64,000 nucleotides of DNA from Owenia fusiformis (Eukaryota > Annelida > Polychaeta > Sabellida > Oweniidae). A model generated the notes under the pieces. The model was not told the origin of the DNA, did not search any database, and saw nothing but the letters and a program-made list of their open reading frames with translations. The position numbers and the translations under genes were made by a program. Shown in pieces: positions 1-12,200 of this stretch. The number at the start of each line of letters is the position of its first letter. The stretch's first letter is position 1. Location of the stretch: assembly GCA_903813345.2 (NCBI GenBank), contig CAIIXF020000011.1:10698842-10762841 (forward strand). Direction: 5' to 3'.

Positions 1-55
1 GTATGACTGAGAATAATAGTGAAAAGATAAAAGGAGCAACCTTTCAGAAAAATAC

Positions 56-244
56 CTTATTGTGGTTCATTTTACGAGAGTTTTTCTTCATGCGTTCCCG
101 ACAGAGTAGAACGACGCCAGTCCTGAAAACAAAGCATGTGCTGACAACCTCCATTCCCTTCTTGATCTTGCCAATGTTTTCATGTGCATTCATCCATTCT
201 ACATTACCATACATTTGCAGTTCTCCCACATTCAGATCTATGAT
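56..244 (-). CDS. TIAM1: TIAM-like GEF exon 19, start of C-terminal PH domain
   Basis: 189 nt, 63 codons, phase 0 at both ends. It encodes [19 protein letters not shown], then [20 protein letters not shown] and [11 protein letters not shown]. The order GDLL-x(n)-VEWLN-GKIKKGLE-CFVFK-VVFLC is that of the PHc domain of sif/TIAM. The donor is taken as AAG|GTATTT at 55, with a preceding Lys codon; it is not a strong match. The rest of the gene lies left of the window. Confidence 0.88.
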
Positions 245-3200
245 CTGCAAACAAAAAATTAAGCACTGATATCACTTTATAAAGGCATAAACATTATGTA
301 TATGTTTGGATATATTTTACAGTAAAGCGGTGTTAAATTGAAATTAAGTTTAATGAATGAAACATGTGATCACATTAAATTAGAGTGGCTTCTTGTATGT
401 TAAATATAAAGAACAAGGCACAGACGTGAACAATATCGTACCTAAAACACAGCAGTGTGACAGTGAAGAATTTAGGACAGAAAATCCAAAATGGCCACCT
501 TAAAATTTACCCAGAATGCCCAAAAAGTAATCAGTTCTTAACTTTGATACGTAGAAACATCCCTGAAAATTTCAGATGAATCCATCAAATGGTTTGGCTG
601 GAAACCTGTAGACAAGTCTTGAAAGTGAAGATTTTAGGACGGAAAATCCAAAATGGCCACCTTAAAATTAACCCAGAATGCCCAAAAACTAATCAGTTGT
701 TAACTTTGATATGTAGAAACATCCCTGCAAATTTCAAATGAATCCGTCAAATGGTTTGGCTGGAAACCTGTAGACAAGTCTTGAAAGTGAAGATTTTAGG
801 ACGGAAAATCCAAAATGGCCACCTTGAATTTTACCCAGAATGCCAAAAAACTAATCAGTTCTTAACTTTGATACGTAGAAACATCCCTGAAAATTTCAGA
901 TGAATCTGTCAAATGGTTTGGCTGGAAACCTGTAGACAAGTCTTGAAAGTGAAGATTTTAGGATGGAAAATCCAAAATGGCCACCTTAGAATTTACCCAG
1001 AATGCCCAAAAACTAATCAGTTGTTAACTTTGATATGTAGAAACATCCCTGTAAATGTCAAATGAATCCGTCAAATGGTTTGGCTGGAAACCTGTAGACA
1101 AGTCTTGAAAGTGAAGATTTTAGGACGGAAAATCCAAAATGGCCACCTTAAATTTTACCCAGAATGCCAAAAAACTAATCGGTTCTTAACTTTGATACGT
1201 AGAAACATCCCTGAAAATTTCAGATGAATCCGTCAAATGGTTTGGCTGAAAACCTGTAGTCAAGTTTTGAAAGTGAAGATTTTAGGACGGAAAATCCAAA
1301 ATGGCCACCTTAAAATTTACCCAGAATGCCCAAAAACTAATCAGTTCTTAACTTTGATACGTAGAAACATTCCTGAAAATTTCAGATGAATCCGTCAAAT
1401 GGTTTGGCTGGAAACCTGTAGACAAGTCTTGAAAGTGAAGATTTTAGGACGGAAAATCCAAAATGGCCACCTTTAAATTTACCCAGAATGCCCAAAAACT
1501 AATCAGTTCTTAACTTTGATACGTAGAAACATTCCTGAAAATTTCAGATGAATCCGTCAAATGGTTTGGCTGGAAACCTGTAGACAAGTCTTGAAAGTGA
1601 AGATTTTAGGACGGAAAATCCAAAATGGCCACCTTAAAATTTACCCAGAATGCCCAAAAACTAATCAGTTCTTAACTTTGATACGTAGAAACATTCCTGA
1701 AAATTTCAGATGAATCTGTCAAATGGTTTGGCTGGAAACCTGTAGACAAGCTGAAAAGTGAGACGCTGCCCGCCGCCCGCCGCCCGCCTGCCACCCGCCC
1801 GCCGCCCGTCAAGCTGACGACAATATCGTACCTTTATTAGGTACGATAAATAATTAAAAAAAATGGAACCTTGTGGGACATCAACGGAATCATGCCCATA
1901 CAGAATTTCTGCATACTCTGCACCCACCTTGCTATGTGACAGGGAATGTGTCTCCTTGTAGCCCTTCATGAGTTCATCAAACACTCCCCCATACTCCTCA
2001 TATATCTTCTGCATCTCATTAATGTGTTCAGCCACTGCCTCCATGCCCTTGAGTGCCTCTGTAAACACATGTCCCTTATCATCATCATTCCTATTGACAT
2101 GATCTAATGAAATTATGCCATAACACTCAGCACCAGTTTTTCAAATTATGTTATTTTTTCACACAAACCTCTCCTTAAAGGACAACTGAAATAGCTTTTC
2201 TCAACTTGCAGCTACGAAAATGCGGGTTTCTCCATTGTAAGCCCACCGTAGAGTTCTTGCGATAGCCATTATAAAATAAATGTTAGATAACTGCTAACGG
2301 TCATAGATAACGAAATAAAATTAACTGATAAATCAAATTGGCCCCCACGTGATTAGTAACGTCATATACAAAATATAGCTTTGGTTTATTGGTTCCATAG
2401 TAATCACAACCTCACGGCAACCATAGGATTGTTGTGTAAACAAATAACAAAACATTTTGGCATTATGACGTCATGATCTAATGGACCAAAACGGGCCACG
2501 TGGGGACCAGTGAGAGATCACGTGGGGGCCAATAACGTCACAACCAATTCGAATATTGCTTATTAAGCAGCTATAACGATCGTTAGAGTGAAATAGTTTT
2601 CACACTACTGATGAGAAAACATGTCCAAATACATCTATCAAAAAATTATATTGATTCCTTTAGGTTAAAAATACCATTTCATATCTGCTTTAAAGGAATA
2701 TTCCTTGCCGGACCTTTTCTCTCTTGATATGGTAGCTATAATCATATATATAGTTTCCATATTTAGCAAAACATGGGAAAATGTTTTAATATGGTCAATA
2801 TTGATCATTTAAAAATCTAGTGCTTATTTCCAGTCAGCTGCCATCTTTTAAGATTTCTTGCAGGAAGTGATGTCATCAACTCTCAACTTCTATAACCTTG
2901 CCCATAACAGTATAGGAAAGTAGCACAAAATGACTTCTAGACAAGTGATCATTACTTTCTGTGCAAAAATATTTTTCAGGGCTTGTCAACTTAGAATAAA
3001 AGAAGAGATTTTCAGAAGGATTAAATAAGATACAAAGTTGAAAAAGAATATTTAGCTGGTTTTGTAATTCTTAATAGCTCCTCACCTAATGCTAAATGCA
3101 AAGTTGAGAGTCGATGACATCACTTCCTGTGTGAAATTTTAAAAGATGGCAGCTTACTGGAATTGAGCATCACATTTCTAAGTGATCAAATTTGACCATA

Positions 3201-6200
3201 TTAAAACATTTTCGCGTGTTTTGCTAAACATGGCAAGCATATATATGGTTATAGCTACCATATGAGGAGAGAGATGGTTTGGCAAGGAATATTCCTTTAA
3301 TTTATGTGACAAAGTGTCACTTTTAAAGATTTCATGAACTTCAAAATATTTTGACATACTTTGGATTTTAATAGACATGTAATAAATAGATTAGTCCTAA
3401 ACTTGAAGTCATTGTTGTTAACCTGGAAATTAAGGTATCTGTACAATCTCAAGCAAATTGATGGAATACTTATGGGGTACACATGTTTACATTTTATTGT
3501 ATGTTACCTGAGAGATGATTGTGCTCATCTGACTGTGGATTGGTAAGACTCTTCAGCTGTCGTAGAAGCAGGGGATACTTCAGTATTCTCTGTATGGGTT
3601 TGATCAGGTATGACTCTAGAGTTGCTGAATGCTGTTGTTTAGGATTACGAGCTCGTAGAAACTCTTTTAATGGAGTGTTATCATCTAAAACATAAGTACA
3701 ATAATTTTGACATTTAGTAACATAATCAATGTAGTTTTATAATCAATTGAAATGAGCTTGACAATCTTTTTTAGGTCATATATATTTGCCAGATCTTTGT
3801 ATTGAGGATAGTAAAAGTATGTCTTATTAATCCAAAACAATAGGTGATCTCTGTTGCAGGCTAGAGGATGAGTTGTCCAGTTGATGAGATGTCCAGGGGA
3901 TGAGTTGTCCAGTGGAAGATATGTCTAAGGTATGAGTTGTCCAGTTGATGAGATGTCCAGTTACCCCCCAGGCTGCCATTTCACAGTTAGGTCTAAACCA
4001 GGGAAGTGTAACTGACCTGGATTGAGAACCTTCTGGGCCTTGGAGTGGCTGGCACAGAATGAGCTATAAAGCTTGAAGTGGTTGGCATAGTACAGGAATG
4101 AACCTCCCAATGAGAACAAGATCCTCTGAAATATATAGAGTATGTAATATATAGAGTACTTACGGTAAGCCATAGTACTTAAAATGGAGAGTTCTTAATA
4201 TAGAGACTACCTCAAGTATAGAATATAAAGAGTACATGTACTTAAAATATTGAATAGATTTCATCTAAACATTCTGATCATGCTTACTATGACATGCCCA
4301 TGTACCTGCAACAATTGTAAACAGAATTCATTTTCCATTTAGTGGAGCAAATTACTCTTTTCTTTTACCTTATATCATTGTATACCATGTAACTGTCTAA
4401 ATGAATAGACGCAAATAAAGAATACATACATACATACAATACGAAATATTAATCAGAAAACAGCATCGCCAAGGCGTAGCAAATCTCAATGAACAGCCAT
4501 GGCTGCCATTTTTACAAAATCCCTCCACTACTTTTTCAAATTGTCATAGAATACTCCAGTAAAAACACGAAAAATAAATGAAAAAATTGCAATACTTATT
4601 AAACCTAGTGCAACGAATGCATATTGATGAGTTTAAAGACATATTAAAAATCTAGAAAAATCTAAGTAGTGGAAGACATGTAAAAATCACTATTTGTACC
4701 CCCTGGTCTTATTTTATGAGGGGGTACTGTGATAAGCATTTATATCTTCTGTTGGGTGCCTCCAATCACATTCAAATTTTCAGGGATTATGCATCCATAT
4801 ATAGTTAATTGTCATGAAAAGACTGATCTTGATTGGTCAATTGGTTACCATGGTAACATAATTTAATTGCAAAATATTGCAAATATTAAGGATAAGTAGA
4901 TACCGTTTCCGTACAAACAGATCGTAGTTTGTCAATTTTAATTTTTCAAAATGAACACAAAGTTGAGCGTAATACATATTGAAGGAGTTTACAACAAGAT
5001 AACATGATAAATAGGTTAATTGGATGGCATATTTGGCTCATGTTTGATAACTACTGTTCAATTTACCACAAAGTGGGCGTGGCACTTTTTGTTATTACAA
5101 TTCCAAATAATTTCATGTTGACAGAATCATATTTACAAGGGTCATTAATACATATGTAATTATCTGAAATGGTGAGTCCAAATATCTTTTGTCAATTGGT
5201 TGCCATAGTAACACAACATATTGTATGTGAATCGTGGGTAGAGGTCATTTCAGGCAATCCTTGTTAATCTTAATTGTTTATTACATTCATCCTTAAGAAC
5301 TGTTTTAGTGTATGATCTTTTTTAACAAATACAGGTTTGGATAATATTGATATGCGTTTGCTATGGTAACACAACTAATAATGCTGTTTCTTGAAATACT
5401 GCTCTGTTTGTTCGTCTGCCCGCCCATCTGTCTGAGCATTTCCTGACCTATTAATTAATCACAGATTAGTGTTATATGTGACAAAACGGTGATTCTTGAC
5501 ATCTTAGACTCAAGAAGATGTACCAACTTAGACCCTGTACGCTGTATCAATCTTAGATTATGGATATTCTACCCATTGTAGACTTTGGAGGATGTACCCA
5601 TTAAACACTAGAGTCTACAACCTCTAAGACTCTAGAGGCTGTACCATCTTATATCTATTTATTATACTCTGGATGTTGTACCATATTAGACTCTGTAGGC
5701 TGTATCAATTTTAAATTATAGAGGCTGGGTCATCTTAGACTCTTGGAATTGAAGGTTGTAGCCATTATAGAAGTAGATGTACCCTGCATTAAACTCCTGA
5801 GGCCATATTAGACTCTAATTGTTAATATTAGTCGTAGGCTATACCATTTTTAACTTTGGAGGCTGAACCATTTTAGGCTCTGAAGGATGTACCATCTTAG
5901 AATCTGGAAACGGGTCCTATGTTATATCGAGCGGCTGTACCATCTAAGGGTTGGAGGCTGTACATGTTAGACTCTTGGAGGCTGTACTTATCATAGGCTC
6001 TGAATGCTATAGCAATCAAATGATCTGAAGGATCTACCATCTTGGACTCTGGAGACTGAACCCATGTTATATCTGGAAGCTGTAACATCTTAGACTTATG
6101 GAGGCTGTACCATCTTAGACTCATGGAGGCTGTACCCATCCTAGGCTCTGAATGCTATAGCAATCATAGCCTCTGAAGCTGTATCATCTTAGACTCTGGA

Positions 6201-9200
6201 GACTGATTCCATGTTATATCTGGAGGCTGTACCATCTTAGACTCATGGAGGCTGTACCATCTTAGACTCATGGAGGCTGTACCCATCCTAGGCTCTGAAT
6301 GCTATAGCAATCATAGCCTCTGAAAGCTGTACCATCTTATACTCTGGAGACTGATCCCATGTTATATCAGGAGGCTGTACCATCTAAGGGTCTGGAGGCT
6401 ATACCATCTTAGACTTATGGAGGCTGTACTGATTCTAGGCTCTGACTACTATAGCAATCTTAGATTATGAATGTTATATCATCTTGGACTCTGGATGCTG
6501 AATACATATACTACTTGAGGCTGTATCATATTAGATTCTTGAGACTGCACTAATTTTATACTCTTGAGGCTGTACCATCTATTTACTCCGGGGGCTGAAC
6601 CAACTTAGGCTCTTCTGAACTATTCTATAGTCTCAGGTTCTACCATATTAGACTATTGGATGACATGTTCTTGGTATTGAAGGACACCATATACGCCGGG
6701 GATTGAATCATATTCTATGTTATGAGATAAGTTTTTTCAGAACATATGTACTACACTATTTGCGTTTATTTTGCTCTATGTTACTATGGCAATCCCTTGA
6801 CCAATCATGTACAGACTCACCATATTAAAGAATAACATCCGTATCCATGAACCCTATAAATATAACTGTGACTGATTTTGTAAAAATAACTGTTTTAGGA
6901 CATTATCACTGAAAAGTGCCACGCCAACTTTTGAGTAGATAGAGAGATAGTCACCTAATAGAATAGAGTTCAGGGTCAAAGATATCATATAATTTATCAC
7001 ATTTATCATGTTATCGTATTAAACACTCCCCAAATATGTTTTTGGGGTAGTTTAATGTTCATTTTCAAATGATTTGAAAAGAAATGGCAACATCTGTTTT
7101 TATAAGAAGCTTTAGATTTACCTGAAATATTTAAGATTTTGAGCAATTAAATTGTGTTGCTATGGTAACCAATTGACCAATTAATTTCAAAATTGTCGTG
7201 ACAACTCATTATATATAGGCGCATGATCCCTGAAGATTTCATAGTGATTAGAGTTATGTAACAGGAATTATTAATGATTATCATATTACCCCCTCATAAA
7301 ATTATCCCAAGGGGTATAAATGGTGATTTTAAGGTTTTCCACTACTTAGATTTTTCTAGATTTTTGATATGTTGTTTTACTTACCAATGGCTATTAATTA
7401 CACTAGGTTTACTCTGTGTTGCAATTTTTTCATTTATTTGTGAAAATTTACAACGATTTTACTGGAGTAGAAAGTATAATATGATCATAAGTAGGCACAT
7501 ATAAAATGTTAACAAAATTACGCCCCTACTTTTTCAGTTATAGTAAAAAACGAATAATAACACACATAAAAATGGTGGCCATTTAGAAAAACAACCACAT
7601 ACTAGCCAGTGTCAAGACAGTGTGCCATGATTTGGAGTATTCACATCAAATATGAACAAATTCGCTCCACTATTTTTCCAGTTATCATAAAATAATGTGT
7701 AATGGCTGCCATTTTTCAAGATGGCCACCATACATTTTCTGCATCATTAGATTTTTATGTAAATCTATATACTATTTTTTGCATTCAAAACATACTGTAA
7801 AATTGAAACATATTGTAATTATAAATAAATTTACCCTCATGTTTTGTTAAGAGTAACAGAACCATATAAACAATCTTTACACATAGATCAATAGATATCT
7901 ACTGAAGCCGTTCTCTATATCCCTCCAAACTTTGTTTAATGGAATAAAAATGTTTAATTCACAATACAGTACAACAGATTTAACAAGGCACATACTTTGT
8001 AGTCTAGAGAGACCTTTTTAAGAGGCTTGCTTGAATAAAAGCATTTTTTCTCATTTTAATAAGCATTTAATTAATAAAAAGCATGGAACATTCAATTGTG
8101 CAAAAATAGCTGTTTGCTCAAGATATATACTGGGTGAGTGTCTATTATTTCAAATTGTTACTAGATTTCCCTTATACCACTGAATAAATATACTGTATTA
8201 GTATTAATTCAAGGTCAAAATGTGATATCAATGTAATTTAAAAGTATTTGTAAGGTGTACAAGTAATTTTGAGACCAAATGTAGCATGAGGATTAATGTG
8301 GATGCTTAAGTTAAATGGTTAAAATTAAATAAAATCTATAAATGAATCTCCTGCAACAATGATACAAATATTTCATTCCATTGAGGTGAAAACCTGTGCA
8401 TCTTTCCCAAGAATATCATTGTGAAAGTGCCACAGATAGAATGAAATATTTGTTTTATTTTATAACTGTCAAGCTCACTATCCTCAGCATTATAAATTCA
8501 TATTAGGTTTAAACAGCATATGTAAGCAATGCACTTATGTAGGTTAACACCTCTGTTCAAGTGACATGATAAATTGATAATAATCTTGGTGTTCAATGAC
8601 CAAATAAATGTGTCTTGAAAATACCCAGGATCTGAAAATGCCTAACTATTCAGAGTGTCTGATTTGATAACCATGTCCACTAAATATCACTAGATCTTTC
8701 ATGATATGTGACCTGGTTTTGATAAATCATACAATTGCAAGCTTGACAGTGATATTATAATTATATTGAGGCAAGTGAGCTATTTGAATTATATTGAGGC
8801 AAGTGAGCTATTTGAATTATATTGAGGCAAGTGAGCTATTTGAATTATATTGAGGCAAGTGAGCTATTTGAATTATATTGAGGCAAGTGAGCTATTTGAA
8901 TTATATTGAGTTATATTGAAGGGAGCAATTCATGCAGATTTCACCATACTCTCATAGAAGGAGAAAATGCCATTACAAAGGCAATGAATATTTAGTGTCC
9001 TGATACCAGAGACTTTATAAAAGATATATTTCATTTTGTTGGTGTTATACTACAGATGTTATTATGGACAAACATGTCTAGATACTAATAAAGATATGGA
9101 TAAGGTTCATGTCCTTTCATCTACACGGATAATGAAAAATAACTGTCATGAATTTTATTTTTACATAACTTGCACAATAAAACATGCATGACTTGGGTAC

Positions 9201-12200
9201 TAATTAGGTGGTGCTACAGGTCTAACATATGCGTTTGCCGAAACATATTTCATATTAGTGTTCTTACCCGTAATCTATCTTCCTGGAAAGGCAGTAAATA
9301 AAGAACAAATGAATGAAATTACCAGTATAAATATTAGAATTCATGTGAAGTCAGTTTGTACGCATCCATGTGTAAGATAATATAAAGGTAATTATTATAA
9401 TTAATTACCCAGAAGATTTTGACATAAAAATGAAAATTCTAAATTGGACTATTTGAGAATAAACATATTGTTCAACTTTATATTTCTCAACATGTCATTC
9501 TTATTGAATTACTGTCCATCCAATGGGACAAAACAAAGAGCCTTCACAAGAAGACCTTTATAAAAAGGTGCTTTATGAAGTACTTTAACTCACCCTGAAG
9601 TGTCTGGTGTCTGCTATGGTTAGGAAGTCTGGCTCTAGCTCCACAGCTTCCTCCAGGCTGAGCAGGAACTGGCGCTGGAAGGCCACAATCTCCTGGATGT
9701 TGCCAAACAGTTGTTCAATGTCATCATTGGAGAGAAATGTCTCTGCCTGTAGGGGCTCCAGGTACCTCTCTATCAGACAGTTCAAGTCCTGCAACAGTCA
9801 CATCATACAGTTTGATGTCTCTGCACTTGTTTGTGCAGTTGCACTTATGATACATGTAAGTACTCCTATATACAAGTACTACATACATGGTGATATTGTT
9901 TGGTTCTATTAATGTGTTAAATAAGGGGAGGCTTCTAGGTTCTACTACTAGTGACATAAATGTGTTTTTTGTACCTTCACGTATTGTCTCTCAGTGTCAA
10001 TAAGCTCAAGGATGACCTTTCTGACCCTCTGGGCTCCACTCATTGGTTGAGCCATAGGAACATTCTTTGCATCAAGACCATCATACAGGTTGCCATAGAG
10101 ATCGCGGCACAGGACAGTCACTTGTTCAGTCCCCTAGAGACAAGAAAGAATATAAACTTTCTAAAGATTACATGTTCAATATTTAAATGTGCATTGCTGC
10201 ATTCTCACATGGTGATATGTGATTATTATCTTAATTAATGTGGTCACATTTTATTAAAGCAAGAACATTTGTTTCATTCATCAATCAGTTATGTGTTTAG
10301 CAAATCCTTCGGGAGACTCTTTTTGGGTTGAAGAAGGTACAAAGGGGACCTGTTTTATAATATATAAGAATAATCTGATTCCAACCAGGATCCTGCTACC
10401 TACAAGCCTCTAAACATTGTAGTTACAGCCTGCCATATCAATTGGTCATTTTATTGAGAAATTGCAAAAATCAACAATTTTTTGTCTATGATGTTTGGAG
10501 ATATACAGGACTGGTGAGGTTTGCATGTATGTGTTACCTTTAGTAATGTGTCGATGTGCTTGTTAGAGAGATCATGTGGTACCATTCTAGTTGGTTGGTC
10601 ACCTCTTCCTCCTGAGTCCACTGAAAACAAATAAACACCCTGATCAGTATAACAATCATGTTAGATCAGGTATCAGAGATCCCCCGGCAATAAAGTCACT
10701 AACCTCTTACTGCAAACATCCTAGCATTGGAATTACTTATTTGTACACAGTGAATATTTTGAAATTTGGATATTTTAACAAAAGTAGTACTTGGTCATTC
10801 ATTTGTAAGTATTCTTACAATTTCATGTACAGAGAATATTGGCTGTCATAAGCACAAAATATATCAGCTGGAATGTAAATCAAAACAAGAACACAAATGT
10901 GTACAAAATGTCCCCACCAATGGGTGATCCCATCAAATGGTTATCCTGAAAATGAGTAGACAAGACTTTACCAACACAATTTGAGGACGGAAAATCCAAA
11001 ATGGCCACCTTTAAATTTACCCAGAATGCCAAAAATTTAGTCAGTTCTAGATTTTCAAACTAAGAACCACCCCTGAAAATTTTTAATTGATCCATCACAC
11101 AGTTAACTAGAAAACATGTAAACAAGACTTTACAGACAAGATTTTAGGATGGAAAATCCAAAATGGCTGCCTTGACATTTACCCAGAATGTCAAAAAACT
11201 AATCTGTTCCTAGATTTTCATACTAAGAATCATCCCTGAAAATATGACATTGATCTACCAAATGGTTCACCTGAAAACGCGTAGACAAGACTTAACAGAC
11301 AAGATTTTAGGACAGAAAATCCAAAATGGTTGCCATGACATTTACACAGAATGCCAAAAAACTAATCAGATGTAGATTTTCACACTAAGAATCATCCCTG
11401 AAAATTTGAAATTGATCTACCAAACAGTTCACCTAAAAACGCGTAGACAAGACTTTACAGGCAAGATTTTAAGACGGAAAATCCAAAATGGCTGCCTTGA
11501 CATTTATCCAGAATGCCAAAAAACTAATCAGATCTACATATGAACAAAGTAATGAACAAAGCTATGAACAAAGTTATAAAAGACTGCAACATAATGGAGG
11601 TATATATGGGCATAATCCAAGATTTCTGTTGTATGTGGCCTCACAACCGAGCTTGCCTATGTATGCTTCACATGCATTGTCATTATATAATGCATGCTCT
11701 TGGAATAATGGACATTCATATGATCAAATATTTGGTCAAATGTTATGAGACGAGTAGCAACTTGTAATATACAAATCATGTATATTTAAGGAATAAAGAC
11801 TGAGATTTTATGATATATGGCATAATATATGACCGAAAATGTTGTTCTGTTCATTGCTAAAAGACCAAAATTGCGTAGTGATTGAGATTTTTGGCAATGG
11901 CCAGAATAAAATTTAAGGTCATATATTTGACATAAATCATAAAATTGAGGTCTTTGTTACGATTCTAATGTGATAAGCAGACAAGACACACAACTATTTG
12001 CATTTATGAATTTAAGCGGTCATACATACGCCAATATAGACAAGTAGTAAATCAATTGTTCTAGGTATTGTCAAGTTACATATTAGAATCTAGAATATAC
12101 AATAATTGTGAAAGGAAAATATTAGTGCAAACTACTACCAATAGGTGGCGCTCATGCTACTTACCCCAAGTTGGTGCGGGAATGATCAAATCCCCAATAA

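Noticed and set aside
1706-1927. Extension of exon 18 as genuine coding sequence
   Set aside because: Splicing at the GTGGGT donor to the exon ending at 244 restores the conserved PHc sequence, whereas the extension runs into a mobile element.
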